A stretch of DNA of 47,546 nt from Muribaculaceae bacterium (GTDB taxonomy: Bacteria; Bacteroidota; Bacteroidia; Bacteroidales; Muribaculaceae): the NCBI GenBank assembly GCA_017559355.1, contig JAFYSL010000007.1:1-47546 (forward strand). The letters run 5' to 3'. Position numbers and translations under genes: made by a program. The notes beneath the pieces are model-generated. The model worked only from the letters and a program-made list of their open reading frames with translations. It did no database searches and was not told the DNA's origin. This document shows, piece by piece, positions 35,367 through 45,923 of this stretch (the stretch's first letter is position 1; each line of letters starts with the position of its first letter).

Positions 35367-38300
35367 ATGATGTTTCGTAACATATTCAAAGCGATTCTCA
35401 CTCTCACTGCCGTCATTATTGGCTGTGGAGTTGCTAATGCATATTCTTCAAGCTATTATGCTACCAATTCAAAATTAAGCACAGGCCATTGGGCAAAGGT
35501 AAAAGTATCAGAAATAGGGATGCAAGAAATTTCACACGAGCAATTGCGCCAATTGGGATTCTCTGATCCTTCTAAGGTGTGTGTATATGGATATGGTGGT
35601 GCATTACTCACAAAAAACACTTTTAGTGAAGACCTCCCCGACGATCTTATTGCTCAACCTGTATATTATGGAGAGGATAAAATTATATTCTATGGTGAAC
35701 CCGATTTAAGAGTTAACATCGGCAAAAAAGATGAGAATATTAGCGTTTTACGCAATATGTATTCTTTATATGGATGTTATTTATTGAGCGACTGCAATCC
35801 TAATGCAAGCAATCAATATAGTAAAAAGAATTTCGATCTCAGCAATATTATAGTAAGAGAATACCACACATCTACCATTTACATTGAAAACGAGCTTGAC
35901 AATCCTGGCAAAGCTGGCGCATACTTCTTTGACAAGAGCATACTTGATGAACCTAGCACATATTCATTCAACATTTCAAAACCATATTTTAACAACGAAA
36001 ATAAAGAAGCATATTTAAGATATAACTATGCTGCAAAGGTGCCTAGTTACGCCTCGCTAAATGTAAATTTATACATTCCCGATTCGTTGATTGTCAGCGA
36101 AAAGCACAACACCACAATCCCTAGTAGTTTATCATCACAATACTACTATACAAGCTCGGGAGAAATAAATTTCTACCCATTTAATACAGCCGACACTACA
36201 TATACCATATCGTTTGCTATACCAAATAGCGGTGCAGAATATGCTGCTATTGACAATATCTACATCAACTACCTTCGCAAAAACGACTTCAAAGACGAAT
36301 CTCAAATGAGAATGACATTTATCAATTATCCCTCCAATAGCGTAAATGCCAATTCTAATTTCATTATTTCAAATGCCAACGCCAATGTACAAGTGTGGAA
36401 CGTATCTAATCCAACAAACATTTACTCTCACTCACTAAAATTCTACGAGAGCAGCAAAAATGCTATTGGCACATTTGACAAATCTTATAACTACTCTTCC
36501 GATGGCAATGCTTGTCTCATAGCATTTGATCCCACAAAAACGATGCACCAAGTTGAGATTGTTGGCAATATTGACAACCAAAACTTGCATGGTCTTGCGA
36601 CACCTCAAATGGTTATCATTTCTAACAAGTTTAGTCGCCCTTATGCCGAAAAAGTAGCGCAAGCACACCGTGACTATCAAAATCTTGATGTAGTTGTAGT
36701 TGACCAAGAGGAGGTTTTCAACGAATTCTCTTCAGGAACTCCATCGGCAATGGGTTATCGTCGTTTCTTAAAAATGCTCTACGACCGCAATAGTAACCGT
36801 TTCAAATATCTTCTTCTCTTTGGCGAAGGTTCATGGGATAATCGTGGTGCAATCTATCCAAAAGAGGATCGCCTACTCACCTATCAAGCCGAATCGGTTG
36901 AAGATTCTCGTAGTGCCGCTAAAGCTTTTTGTGGCGATGCTTACTTTGGTATGCTAAATGATGATTATGACCCCGACGTATTCTATAGCAATCCTACTCA
37001 GATAGCAGTGGGGCGCATCCCTGCTCAAAACGCAGTTGATGCTCAAGCCATCACTAACAAAATCATCAAATACCTTCAAAATCCTCCAACTCAAGCTCTC
37101 TTCAATCACGCAATCATTCTTGCCGATGAAGGAGATAGCTATGGGCACATTATTCAACAAGAAGAAAACATTGATTCTATTCATTCAGCTTCTCCTGAGG
37201 TAACTTGCTCTCGCGCATTCGTCTCATTGTATCCATCTAAGGGCACTGATGCTACCGAAGCTCGTGATTGTATCAAGCAAGCACTTTGCAAAGGTCAAGG
37301 ATTCTTCTCTTTTGCTGGACACGGTGGTTCAACATCTTTCACCGGAAAGAAATTGTGGAGCATCGGCGCTATTAAGGAAACATCATATCAAAATCCTCCT
37401 ATCGCAATGTTTGCCACTTGCGATGCATTCTCATTTGACCGTGGAGATGCTGGCATGGCCGAACAAGGTCTTTACAAAGAAGATGGTGGATTTATTGCTA
37501 TCGTTGCTGCAAGCCGTACAGTATACATGCAATTCAACCAATATATCAACCGAGCCTTCACTCACGAATTATTCAACGCAGGAGAGAATGACTTAATTGG
37601 TGATGTATATCGTCGTGCCCGCAATTATGCTGCTACTGAAATTGTGGACCGCACACTCGGCGTCAACACTATGTGTTACAACCTCGCTGGCGACCCTGCG
37701 CTCCCAATCTACAAACCAACATTAAAGATTAAAACCACTGCAGTAAACGATGCTACTCCCGATGGTGAAACTTATCATAAAATCACACCTCTTGCAAAAA
37801 ACAGCATCAAGGGTGAAATAACCGACAAAAATGGCACAACACTTGAATCATTCAATGGTGCTGTAACATTAGAAATATATGATGCACCATCAGCTTATTC
37901 AATTTACACTAATAAGAACAAAGTACTTACAACTGAATATAACGACACTATCTTAACTGAGCCTGCGACCCAATACCTCGCAAGCGATAGTTTGTGGTTA
38001 AGTGTTGATGAAAATCTTCTCACACAAGTTACCGTTCCTGTAACAAACGGCATATTTGAAGCATCATTTGTTGTTCCTACTACGTCAAAAGCAAATTCTA
38101 TTAATCGCGTTTCATATTTTGCTGTTAATGATAACAAATCATTACGTGCTAATGGCTCGTTCAATCACTTAAGCATCACTAATTATGATGCAGAGGCTAC
38201 TATTGAGGATACTACAGCACCAATTATTGAGCAATGCTACATCAACGAACCTTCATTCACTAATGGCGACATTGTTGATAGCGATTTCATATTGTACGCA

Positions 38301-38837
38301 GTGATTAGCGCCGACGAATCGGGCATTAACACTTCAGCAAATTCTTTTGGTAGCAATGCTACACTCGTTCTTGACAATAGCAAAACATATCCACGCGTAA
38401 GTTCTGCAATCGAGACTCATGCCGACGGCACATCTTCAATTGCATTTGCCGTTACTCAAGTGGAAGATGGCAAACATACATTAACGCTCAGCGTAAGCGA
38501 TAACTTTGGCAATCGTATTTCTCGCGACATTAATTTCGTTGTTATCAACCGTTCGGCACAAGCAACACTTTCAGTCGATAATACTCCTGCTCGCTCTGAA
38601 GCAACATTTGACCTAAATCACAACTTCCTTTCTGAACCTTCCGGCCGCCTCATCATTGAAGATGCAGAAGGAAATGCCGTATTCTCTAAAGCAAACTGTT
38701 CATTCCCTTACACATGGGATTTAACTAATGACAATGGAGAAAAAGTAGCAGATGGCAACTACAAAGCATCAGCAATCCTTAACGGAGACAAACAATATGG
38801 CGCTACTCAAAAAATCGATGTAATTGTGATTAAATAA
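35367..38837 (+). CDS. porU: PorU-like C25 peptidase (second copy), T9SS sortase
   Basis: A 1156-residue PorU-type protease, close to the 1158 residues of P. gingivalis PorU. Signal peptide about 1-25; PSKVCVYGYGG at 69-79; catalytic domain with H652 (FAGHGGSTSF) and C685 (MFATCDAFSF), the same 33-residue spacing as in the first copy. The C-terminal sandwich has IEDAEGNAVFS and WDLTNDNGEKVADGNY. It lies 11 nt after the FAH-family gene, in the rex unit, and is followed by a terminator and then porV. Position beside porV makes this the best candidate for the orthologous sortase, although the first copy has catalytic-region wording closer to my memory of PorU. Confidence 0.88.
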   Translation: MMFRNIFKAILTLTAVIIGCGVANAYSSSYYATNSKLSTGHWAKVKVSEIGMQEISHEQLRQLGFSDPSKVCVYGYGGALLTKNTFSEDLPDDLIAQPVYYGEDKIIFYGEPDLRVNIGKKDENISVLRNMYSLYGCYLLSDCNPNASNQYSKKNFDLSNIIVREYHTSTIYIENELDNPGKAGAYFFDKSILDEPSTYSFNISKPYFNNENKEAYLRYNYAAKVPSYASLNVNLYIPDSLIVSEKHNTTIPSSLSSQYYYTSSGEINFYPFNTADTTYTISFAIPNSGAEYAAIDNIYINYLRKNDFKDESQMRMTFINYPSNSVNANSNFIISNANANVQVWNVSNPTNIYSHSLKFYESSKNAIGTFDKSYNYSSDGNACLIAFDPTKTMHQVEIVGNIDNQNLHGLATPQMVIISNKFSRPYAEKVAQAHRDYQNLDVVVVDQEEVFNEFSSGTPSAMGYRRFLKMLYDRNSNRFKYLLLFGEGSWDNRGAIYPKEDRLLTYQAESVEDSRSAAKAFCGDAYFGMLNDDYDPDVFYSNPTQIAVGRIPAQNAVDAQAITNKIIKYLQNPPTQALFNHAIILADEGDSYGHIIQQEENIDSIHSASPEVTCSRAFVSLYPSKGTDATEARDCIKQALCKGQGFFSFAGHGGSTSFTGKKLWSIGAIKETSYQNPPIAMFATCDAFSFDRGDAGMAEQGLYKEDGGFIAIVAASRTVYMQFNQYINRAFTHELFNAGENDLIGDVYRRARNYAATEIVDRTLGVNTMCYNLAGDPALPIYKPTLKIKTTAVNDATPDGETYHKITPLAKNSIKGEITDKNGTTLESFNGAVTLEIYDAPSAYSIYTNKNKVLTTEYNDTILTEPATQYLASDSLWLSVDENLLTQVTVPVTNGIFEASFVVPTTSKANSINRVSYFAVNDNKSLRANGSFNHLSITNYDAEATIEDTTAPIIEQCYINEPSFTNGDIVDSDFILYAVISADESGINTSANSFGSNATLVLDNSKTYPRVSSAIETHADGTSSIAFAVTQVEDGKHTLTLSVSDNFGNRISRDINFVVINRSAQATLSVDNTPARSEATFDLNHNFLSEPSGRLIIEDAEGNAVFSKANCSFPYTWDLTNDNGEKVADGNYKASAILNGDKQYGATQKIDVIVIK

Positions 38838-38863
38838 AACAGTCATAACAAATAGCTAATTAT

Positions 38864-38892
38864 AAAGGGTGGGTCTTTAGGCACACCCTTTT
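38864..38892 (+). terminator. Terminator after the second PorU
   Basis: AAAGGGTG (38864-38871) pairs perfectly with CACCCTTT (38884-38891), followed by T and CATATCC. The loop is 12 nt. The stem and position fit an intrinsic terminator at the end of rex-FAH-porU, although the T-run is short. Confidence 0.7.
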
Positions 38893-38953
38893 CATATCCT
38901 AAAAATTCATAAACAACACTCCTTAAGCAATAAAATGCACTTTTTTTAGTTTA

Positions 38954-38961
38954 TATATTTG
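38954..38961 (+). promoter_or_regulatory. -7 element for porV
   Basis: TATATTTG matches TAnnTTTG and lies 20 bp before the porV ATG. Together with the preceding terminator it indicates that porV can be expressed independently of porU. Confidence 0.55.
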
Positions 38962-38981
38962 ACTACATTTCAAATAATAAT

Positions 38982-40184
38982 ATGAATAAGACATTAAAAA
39001 CTATAGTTATAATACTCATTAGCATCGTAATCTGCTCATCTTCAGTCTTTGCTCAAGATGTAAAAAATGAGTTTAATCCTATCCAAACTGGTGTTACATC
39101 ACTCAACATCGCTCCTGATGCTCGTGCGGCTTCAATGGGTGACCTTGGTGTTGCTACCGACCCTGACGTCAACTCACAATACTGGAACCCATCAAAATAT
39201 GCATTTGCATATAGCAAAGGCGCTGTAGGTTTAAGCTACACTCCATGGTTGAGAAAACTCGTTAACGACATCTTCCTTGCTAATCTTGCAGGTTATTGGA
39301 AAGTAGGTTACAATGACAACCAAGCACTAAGTGCATCTTTGCGTTATTTTTCCCTTGGCGAAGTAAATACATCAGATGCATCGGGCGTTACTACTCAAAG
39401 CCTCAACCCTTACGAGATGGCTTTCGACCTCGGTTATTCTCGCAAACTCTCTGAAAAATTCTCTATGGGTGTTGCATTCCGTTATATCTACTCCGATCTC
39501 GGCTTCTCAAACTCTTATGCTGGAGACCAAACATCGGGAGCATCAGCATTTGCTGCCGACATCTCGGGATTCTATAACTGCTACCCTATAATCGGTCGCA
39601 ACGAGTGTCAATGGTCATGGGGTTGGAATATCTCAAATATCGGTTCAAAGGTATCTTATAACAATGGTGAGGATCCCGCATTTCTCCCTACTAACTTGCG
39701 TCTTGGTACAACATTCGCATTCCCTCTTGCCGATTATCACACTCTCGCGCTCTCTCTTGATTTGAACAAACTATTAGTTCCTGCAAAACCTCGTCAAAGC
39801 GACTTTGACATGGACACTCCTGAAGGTCAACAAGCATATAACGACAAACTTGAAGACTGGGAAAACATGTCATCTATTTCGGGTATCTTCAATTCATTCA
39901 CCGATGCCCCTGGAGGTCTAAAAGAGGAACTTCGCGAAATTACCTACTCTGTGGGTGCTGAATACAACTACAACCAACAATTCTTCATTCGCGCTGGTTA
40001 CTTCTACGAAAACGAATTCAAAGGTAATCGCCAATACTTCGGTATGGGTGCAGGGTTTGCCCTCAACGTAATTCGCCTTGATGCATCATATATGATTGCA
40101 ACAGCTCAAACATCACCTCTTGACCAAACTCTCCGTTTCACACTCTCATTTGATATGGACGGACTCAAAGAACTCGTACGCTAA
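38982..40184 (+). CDS. porV: PorV, T9SS outer-membrane shuttle protein
   Basis: PorV (LptO) is a FadL-like outer-membrane barrel that carries cargo from the T9SS translocon to PorU for trimming. The 400-residue protein has a signal peptide (about 1-24, ending VFAQ). The start of the mature protein ([44 protein letters not shown]) is diagnostic of the family, followed by alternating beta strands ([34 protein letters not shown]). It ends with a barrel-type aromatic strand ([11 protein letters not shown]). ispF starts 5 nt after its stop. Confidence 0.95.
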   Translation: MNKTLKTIVIILISIVICSSSVFAQDVKNEFNPIQTGVTSLNIAPDARAASMGDLGVATDPDVNSQYWNPSKYAFAYSKGAVGLSYTPWLRKLVNDIFLANLAGYWKVGYNDNQALSASLRYFSLGEVNTSDASGVTTQSLNPYEMAFDLGYSRKLSEKFSMGVAFRYIYSDLGFSNSYAGDQTSGASAFAADISGFYNCYPIIGRNECQWSWGWNISNIGSKVSYNNGEDPAFLPTNLRLGTTFAFPLADYHTLALSLDLNKLLVPAKPRQSDFDMDTPEGQQAYNDKLEDWENMSSISGIFNSFTDAPGGLKEELREITYSVGAEYNYNQQFFIRAGYFYENEFKGNRQYFGMGAGFALNVIRLDASYMIATAQTSPLDQTLRFTLSFDMDGLKELVR

Positions 40185-40188
40185 GATT

Positions 40189-40662
40189 ATGATTAGAGTA
40201 GGACAAGGAATAGATGTTCACAAACTAGTTGAAGGACGAGACCTTTGGATTGCTGGAGTAAAAATCCCTTACCACTTGGGGTTGCTTGGTCATAGCGATG
40301 CCGATGTAGCTCTTCACGCTCTCAGCGATGCTTTATTAGGAGCCGCATCTATGCGTGATATCGGTTATCATTTCCCCGACACCGACCCTACTTACAAAGG
40401 CGCCGATTCTCGAGTGTTGTTGCGTCGTGTGCGCGAACTTCTTGCCGAGAAAGGGTATTCAATAGGCAATGTCGATGTAACAATCGCTGCACAAGCTCCA
40501 AAAATGCTCCCTCATATCCCTCAAATGATACAAAACATCGCCGATGATTTAATGATTGATTGCGATTGTGTATCAGTAAAAGCCACTACTACCGAGCTCC
40601 TTGGTTTTACAGGAAGAGGTGAAGGCATCGCTGCATTTGCGGTTGCTTTGATTGAAAAATAG
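40189..40662 (+). CDS. ispF: 2-C-methyl-D-erythritol 2,4-cyclodiphosphate synthase
   Basis: IspF cyclises 4-diphosphocytidyl-methylerythritol 2-phosphate in the non-mevalonate isoprenoid pathway. The protein has 157 residues from ATG 40189 ([16 protein letters not shown]); the frame is open earlier but that part lies inside porV. Zinc-binding [28 protein letters not shown] and the C-terminal [20 protein letters not shown] motif are all present. Gap to porV is 5 nt, so it is cotranscribed. Confidence 0.97.
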   Translation: MIRVGQGIDVHKLVEGRDLWIAGVKIPYHLGLLGHSDADVALHALSDALLGAASMRDIGYHFPDTDPTYKGADSRVLLRRVRELLAEKGYSIGNVDVTIAAQAPKMLPHIPQMIQNIADDLMIDCDCVSVKATTTELLGFTGRGEGIAAFAVALIEK

Positions 40663-40672
40663 AGCTAATATT

Positions 40673-40705
40673 ACTTAAATTATCTCACATTTTGTTAATT
40701 TAAGT
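40673..40705 (+). repeat. AT-rich inverted repeat after ispF
   Basis: ACTTAAATTA (40673-40682) pairs perfectly with TAATTTAAGT (40696-40705) around a 13-nt loop. It may terminate porV-ispF weakly, but the stem is almost all A-T and no T-run follows. Confidence 0.5.
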
Positions 40706-40746
40706 TATATACACCCCAAATACCCCACTAATCAACACGCTGCAAG

Positions 40747-40777
40747 TTGCAAACCGCTGAAAATTATTGTAATTTTG
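40747..40777 (+). promoter_or_regulatory. Promoter of rimP-nusA-infB
   Basis: TTG (40747-40749, in GTTGC) and TAATTTTG (40770-40777) are 20 bp apart. The transcript would begin near 40784, about 55 nt before rimP, and would include the hairpin at 40794-40815. Confidence 0.65.
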
Positions 40778-40793
40778 CAGTTGAAATAGTCAC

Positions 40794-40820
40794 GGAGGAG
40801 GCAAATGCTTCCTCCTTTTT
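40794..40820 (+). terminator. Terminator-like hairpin in the rimP leader (possible attenuator)
   Basis: GGAGGAGGC (40794-40802) pairs with GCTTCCTCC (40807-40815), a 9-bp GC-rich stem including one G-T pair and a 4-nt AAAT loop, followed at once by TTTTT. It has every feature of an intrinsic terminator but lies inside the leader, 18 nt before the rimP ATG and after a good promoter. No upstream gene needs it except ispF, 130 bp away. Confidence 0.7.
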
Positions 40821-40838
40821 ATTAAATCTCTCAAAAAA

Positions 40839-41306
40839 ATGATTGACAAACAGCAACTCACACAAACTGTAGAGCAAGCAATTGAAGGCACATCAATCTT
40901 CATTGTTGACATCAAAGTCAACCCAGGCAATGCCATCGTTGTTGAAATTGATAGTCCTGAATGTATTGATATTGACACTTGCGCTAAAATAACTCGCCAA
41001 ATCGAAGCTACTTTCGATCGCGATATTGAAGACTACGAACTTGAAGTGGGTTCAGCAGGGCTCACAGCGTCTTTCAAAGTAAAAGGGCAATACCTCAAAA
41101 ACATCGGCAACGAAGTAGAGGTGCTCACAAGCGATGGTCGCAAACTACAAGGAGTGCTCACCTCAGTTAGCGACAACGACTTCACTATCGAGATAGCGAA
41201 GAAAGTAAAAGAACCAGGAGCCAAACGTCCAACACTCGTCATGGAACCTACAACAATTGAAATGAGCAATGCTAAATCAGTAAAATATTTAATTAACTTC
41301 AAATAA
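40839..41306 (+). CDS. rimP: Ribosome maturation factor RimP
   Basis: A 155-residue protein that helps 30S ribosomal subunit maturation. The N-terminal alpha/beta domain carries IFIVDIKVNPGNAIVVEIDSPECI and the conserved DYELEVGSAGL (the family SPGL motif, here SAGL). The C-terminal SH3-like domain runs from ~90, with NIGNEVEVLTSDGRKLQGVLT. It heads the rimP-nusA-infB unit and is 14 nt from nusA, the usual bacterial arrangement. Confidence 0.94.
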   Translation: MIDKQQLTQTVEQAIEGTSIFIVDIKVNPGNAIVVEIDSPECIDIDTCAKITRQIEATFDRDIEDYELEVGSAGLTASFKVKGQYLKNIGNEVEVLTSDGRKLQGVLTSVSDNDFTIEIAKKVKEPGAKRPTLVMEPTTIEMSNAKSVKYLINFK

Positions 41307-41320
41307 AATACCCCTAAAAA

Positions 41321-42577
41321 ATGGCAAAAAAAGAGGTAACTCCAAGTATGGTAGATCAATTTGCGGAGTTTAAAAACAACAAACACATCGACAAAGCAAC
41401 AATGGTAAGCGTATTGGAAGATTCATTCCGTAGCGTACTTACAAAAATGTTAAGCCCCGATGTGAAACTTAACATAATTCTTAATGCCGATAATGGCGAC
41501 GTTCAAATTCTCCAAAACTTAACAATCGTGCCTAACGGCGAGGTTGAAAACCCTCATACTCAAATCAGCCTTGACGACGCTCACTCTAATGGCGACCCCG
41601 ATGCTGAAGTTGGAGAAGACTTTACTAAAGAAATCGTATTTGCCGATTTTGGTCGTCGTGCAATCCTCAACTTGCGTCAAACTCTTCAATCTAAAATCCT
41701 CGACCTTCAAAAAGAAGCTATCTATGCTAAATTCAAAGAACTTGAAGGTGAACTCGTATCGGGCGAGGTATATCAAACATGGTCAAAAGAAATTCTCCTT
41801 CTTGACGATGACAAAAACGAGCTCTTGCTTCCAAAGTCAGAATCAATCAATGGCGATTTCTTCCGCAAAGGCGAAACTGTAAGAGCTGTTGTTGCTAATG
41901 TTGACAACAAAAACAACAACCCCAAAATTACTGTTTCACGTACAAACGAACAATTCCTTCGTCGCTTGTTTGAACTTGAAGTTCCTGAAATTCACGATGG
42001 CCTTATCAACATTCGCGCCGTAGCTCGTATTCCAGGAGAACGTGCAAAAATCGCTGTTGAAAGCTACGACGATCGTATCGACGCAGTAGGTGCTTGCGTA
42101 GGGGTTAAAGGTTCACGCATTCATGGTATCGTGCGCGAACTTCGCAACGAGAACATCGACGTAATCAACTATTCTTCTAACCCAGAAGTATTAATTGGTC
42201 GCGCTCTCAACCTCTCTCGCGTACCTCAAATGCGCCTCAGCCAAGAAAACAAGAAAGCTGAAGTATTCCTTCACCCCGATGAAATTTCTTTGGCAATCGG
42301 CAAAGGTGGTCTTAACATTAAGCTCGCTTCAATGCTCACAGGCTACGAAATCGATGTATATCGTGAAGGCGTATACGAAAACGAAGAAGACATCTACCTC
42401 GATGACTTCAATGACGAAATCGAAGGTTGGATTATCGATGCACTTAAGAGCATCGGCTGCATCACAGCTAAATCAGTAATCAACACTCCTCGTCAAGATC
42501 TTATTGACAAAGCCGACCTCGAAGAGGATACTGTTGATGAAATCCTTCAAATCCTCAACGCTGAATTTGAAGACTAA
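41321..42577 (+). CDS. nusA: Transcription termination/antitermination factor NusA
   Basis: NusA binds RNA polymerase and modulates pausing, termination and antitermination. The 418-residue protein has the N-terminal polymerase-binding domain (ATMVSVLEDSFRSVLTKML), an S1 domain (~145-210), KH1 with GVKGSRIHGIVREL (~265-280) and KH2 with AIGKGGLNIKLAS (~325-337), then an acidic C-terminus with one helical unit. The length is normal for this phylum and lacks the second acidic repeat of E. coli NusA. Its promoter-proximal leader hairpin raises the possibility of feedback control by NusA itself. Confidence 0.96.
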   Translation: MAKKEVTPSMVDQFAEFKNNKHIDKATMVSVLEDSFRSVLTKMLSPDVKLNIILNADNGDVQILQNLTIVPNGEVENPHTQISLDDAHSNGDPDAEVGEDFTKEIVFADFGRRAILNLRQTLQSKILDLQKEAIYAKFKELEGELVSGEVYQTWSKEILLLDDDKNELLLPKSESINGDFFRKGETVRAVVANVDNKNNNPKITVSRTNEQFLRRLFELEVPEIHDGLINIRAVARIPGERAKIAVESYDDRIDAVGACVGVKGSRIHGIVRELRNENIDVINYSSNPEVLIGRALNLSRVPQMRLSQENKKAEVFLHPDEISLAIGKGGLNIKLASMLTGYEIDVYREGVYENEEDIYLDDFNDEIEGWIIDALKSIGCITAKSVINTPRQDLIDKADLEEDTVDEILQILNAEFED

Positions 42578-42650
42578 TCGTCTCTACTTTTAGCATTACA
42601 TACCCTCTCCTCAAAACTCATACAATTAAGCAGTAATATCTTTATAATAT

Positions 42651-45443
42651 ATGGCGAAAACGAAAATAAGTAAAATTGCAACCGACCTCAATGTGGCACT
42701 CCCCACAGTGATTGAGTTTTTGCGCAAAAAGAATATCAACATCGACGACAACCCCAACACTCGTGTTGAAGACGATGTAGTGGATATTCTCATCAAAGCG
42801 TTCCCTAACGATAATATCAAAAAGAATAAACCCGAACAGGCTCCTATTGAACGCCAAAAAGAAGTCAATAAGCCAACTAAAAAGGAAGCAACAAAACCAG
42901 TTGTTGAAGAAATCACTTTGACTGCAGAACCTGCTGCTCAACCTAAAATTCTTGGCAAAATTGACATCAACAATATTGGCAAACCTGCGCCCAAAACTCC
43001 TGAAAAGCCAGTTGTAGCAGAGAAACCTATACAACCTAAAAAAGAGAAAGCGCAACCTGCGCCTAAAGCAACTCCTGTTCAACCTAAAGCTGAAAAAACT
43101 GAAGCGCCAAAGGCTAAACCTGTAGTTGTCGAAACAAAACCTGAGGAAAAACCTCAAGAAGAGCCAGCTCTACCACAAGAAAAGAAAGAGGAGGAAGTCT
43201 TTTCTGTGAGCCGTCCTACAAACACCCCTACCATTAACGTAGTGGGCAAAATCGATCTATCGGCTATCAACCAACAAACTCGCCCAAAAAAGAAAACTAA
43301 AGAGGAAAAACGCAAAGAACGTCTCGCCAAAGATAATGCTGCTCAACAAAACAATGCTAATGCACAAAACGGCGATCGCAAAAAACGCAAACGCATTGTT
43401 GTAAAAGAAAAAATTGATATCGAAAAAGCTGGCCAACAAGTTAGCAACAATAACAATCACGGTGGCAACAAAAACGAACACTCTCGCCGTGAAAAAGTTG
43501 GCAAAGATAAAAATAAACGTCCTATTCACACCGAAGTGAATGACGACGACGTACAAAAACAAATTAAAGAAACTCTTGCTCGTCTCACAAGCAAAGACAA
43601 AGGTCAAAAGAAAGGTGCAAAATGGCGTAAAGAAAAACGCGAAGCAATCGCATCACGCGAACGCGAAGCTGCCGAACTCGCACAAGCAGAAAGCAAGATT
43701 CTTAAACTCACCGAATTTGTTACTGCCAACGACTTGGCTGTGATGATGAACGTGCCCATCAACAACGTCATCGCTACATGTATGAACCTCGGTGTAATGG
43801 TGTCAATCAACCAACGTCTCGACGCAGAAACAATCAATATCGTTGCTGAAGAATTTGGTTATGAAACAGAATATGTTTCAGCTGAAGTATCTGAGGCAAT
43901 CGTACAAGAAGAGGACCGCGAAGAAGACTTAACAACTCGTCCACCAGTAGTAACTGTAATGGGACACGTTGACCACGGTAAAACATCATTGCTCGACTAC
44001 ATTCGTAGCGCAAACGTTATCGCTGGTGAAGCGGGTGGTATCACACAACATATCGGTGCATACAATGTAAAACTCGCTGATGGTCGTCGCATTACATTCC
44101 TTGACACTCCTGGTCACGAAGCATTTACTGCGATGCGTGCCCGTGGTGCTAAAATCACCGACTTGTGTATCATCATCGTAGCAGCCGACGACAGCGTCAT
44201 GCCTCAAACTGTGGAAGCTATCAACCACGCTTCAGCTGCAGGTGTGCCCATCGTGTTTGCTATCAACAAAATTGATAAACCAACAGCCAACCCTGACAAA
44301 ATCAAGGAAGCTCTCGCTGCGATGAACTACCTTGTTGAAGACTGGGGTGGTAAATACCAATCTCAAGACATCTCTGCTAAAAAAGGTATCGGCGTAGATG
44401 ACTTGATGGAAAAAGTACTTCTCGAAGCCGAAATGCTCGAGCTCAAAGCTAATCCTAACCGCAAAGCAGTAGGTTCAATCATCGAATCTTCACTCGACAA
44501 AGGTCGTGGTTATGTGGCTACAGTACTCGTTCAAAATGGTACACTCAAAGTAGGTGATACAATCCTCGCCGGAACTCACTATGGTAAAGTTAAAGCGATG
44601 TTCAACGAGCGTAACCAACGCATCACTGAGGCAGGTCCTGCTACTCCAGCATTGATTCTCGGTCTTAATGGTGCTCCTACTGCTGGTGACACATTCAACG
44701 TAATGGATACCGACCAAGAGGCTCGCGAAATCGCTACTAAACGCGAACAATTGCAACGTGAACAACGCGACCGTACTGCTAAGACTCTTACTCTTGAAGA
44801 AATTGCTCGTCGTCGTGCTCTTGGCAACTTCCACGAACTCAATATCATCGTTAAGGGTGACGTGGACGGTTCAATCGAAGCGTTGTCTGACTCACTTCTC
44901 AAACTTTCAACTGAAGAAATTCAAGTCAACGTTATCCACAAAGCTGTGGGTGCTATCTCTGAAAGCGACGTTGTACTTGCAGCAGCTTCTGATGCTATCA
45001 TCATCGGTTTCCAAGTGCGTCCTTCAGCAGCAGCTCGTCGTGCAGCAGAGCATGATGGCGTTGAAATTCGCCTCTACTCAGTCATCTATAAAGCTCTCGA
45101 AGAGGTTAAAGATGCAATGGCAGGTATGCTTGCTCCTGAAATCAAAGAAGAAATCACTGGTACAGCCGAAGTTCTTCAAACCTACAAGATTTCAAAAGTG
45201 GGTACTATTGCCGGATGTATGGTGCGTGAAGGTAAAATCAAACGTGCTTGCAAAATCCGTCTCATTCGCGATGGCATCGTAATCTACACTGGCGACCTTG
45301 GTTCACTCAAACGCTTCAAAGATGACGTGAAAGAAGTTTCCTTCGGTTATGACTGTGGTCTTAACATCGCAGGCTACAACGACATCAAAGAGGGCGACAT
45401 CATCGAAGGATTTGAAGAAGTTGAAGTATCTCGCACACTGTAA
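42651..45443 (+). CDS. infB: Translation initiation factor IF-2
   Basis: A 930-residue GTPase that brings initiator tRNA to the 30S subunit. Residues 1-60 are the IF2N-type domain, about 60-340 a long Lys/Pro/Glu/Ala-rich linker, then a second IF2N domain ([20 protein letters not shown]) and the G domain from ~430: GHVDHGKTS (G1), DTPGHEAF (G3) and NKIDK (G4). The domain II to IV core follows to the C-terminus ([11 protein letters not shown]). The start ATG is 73 nt after nusA. Codon use is typical of a highly expressed gene. Confidence 0.97.
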   Translation: MAKTKISKIATDLNVALPTVIEFLRKKNINIDDNPNTRVEDDVVDILIKAFPNDNIKKNKPEQAPIERQKEVNKPTKKEATKPVVEEITLTAEPAAQPKILGKIDINNIGKPAPKTPEKPVVAEKPIQPKKEKAQPAPKATPVQPKAEKTEAPKAKPVVVETKPEEKPQEEPALPQEKKEEEVFSVSRPTNTPTINVVGKIDLSAINQQTRPKKKTKEEKRKERLAKDNAAQQNNANAQNGDRKKRKRIVVKEKIDIEKAGQQVSNNNNHGGNKNEHSRREKVGKDKNKRPIHTEVNDDDVQKQIKETLARLTSKDKGQKKGAKWRKEKREAIASREREAAELAQAESKILKLTEFVTANDLAVMMNVPINNVIATCMNLGVMVSINQRLDAETINIVAEEFGYETEYVSAEVSEAIVQEEDREEDLTTRPPVVTVMGHVDHGKTSLLDYIRSANVIAGEAGGITQHIGAYNVKLADGRRITFLDTPGHEAFTAMRARGAKITDLCIIIVAADDSVMPQTVEAINHASAAGVPIVFAINKIDKPTANPDKIKEALAAMNYLVEDWGGKYQSQDISAKKGIGVDDLMEKVLLEAEMLELKANPNRKAVGSIIESSLDKGRGYVATVLVQNGTLKVGDTILAGTHYGKVKAMFNERNQRITEAGPATPALILGLNGAPTAGDTFNVMDTDQEAREIATKREQLQREQRDRTAKTLTLEEIARRRALGNFHELNIIVKGDVDGSIEALSDSLLKLSTEEIQVNVIHKAVGAISESDVVLAAASDAIIIGFQVRPSAAARRAAEHDGVEIRLYSVIYKALEEVKDAMAGMLAPEIKEEITGTAEVLQTYKISKVGTIAGCMVREGKIKRACKIRLIRDGIVIYTGDLGSLKRFKDDVKEVSFGYDCGLNIAGYNDIKEGDIIEGFEEVEVSRTL

Positions 45444-45455
45444 TATTTAGGGCTA

Positions 45456-45923
45456 ATGTCAATAGCCTACATAAATATAGGTTCTAATATGGGTAACCGC
45501 GCAGCTCTCATTGAGCAAGTGGTTGCCCATATTGAATTATTATGCCAATCAGTTGCCATGCGTTCACCTTTCATTGAATCTGAACCATGGGGATTTGATT
45601 CTCCTCACCCCTTTCTCAATCTCGGCATCGCTATTGAGTCTCACTTTGAACCGATAGCACTACTTCACGAATTGCTCAAAATCGAAAAAAGCATTTGCTC
45701 TGCTTCTCATCGCGATGAAAACGGCAACTATATTGATCGCATGATTGACATTGACATCATTGCCATTGACAACATCGTGATTGATACGCCACAACTACAA
45801 CTCCCTCACCCTCGCATGCATCTACGCAACTTTGTATTGATACCAATGCAACATCTCAACCCAACGTGGGTGCACCCCATATTAAACAAAAGCATAGGAC
45901 AATTACTAAACGAACTTAAATGA
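45456..45923 (+). CDS. folK: HPPK, folate biosynthesis pyrophosphokinase
   Basis: A 155-residue 2-amino-4-hydroxy-6-hydroxymethyldihydropteridine pyrophosphokinase that transfers pyrophosphate from ATP to the pterin. Motifs are YINIGSNMGNR (N-terminal), PFIESEPWGF, HPFLNLGIAIES, the metal-binding RMIDIDIIAID and PHPRMHLRNFVLIPM. It is a stand-alone folK, 12 nt after infB, and overlaps the following thioesterase gene by 4 nt (ATGA). Confidence 0.94.
   Translation: MSIAYINIGSNMGNRAALIEQVVAHIELLCQSVAMRSPFIESEPWGFDSPHPFLNLGIAIESHFEPIALLHELLKIEKSICSASHRDENGNYIDRMIDIDIIAIDNIVIDTPQLQLPHPRMHLRNFVLIPMQHLNPTWVHPILNKSIGQLLNELK

Noticed and set aside
40673-40705. AT-rich inverted repeat after ispF as a confident terminator
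   Set aside because: The stem is nearly all A-T with no following T-run; recorded only as a repeat.
42642-43157. 171-residue minus-strand frame over the start of infB
   Set aside because: It is Phe/Arg-rich shadow coding opposite the Lys/Glu/Pro-rich linker of IF-2; no function.
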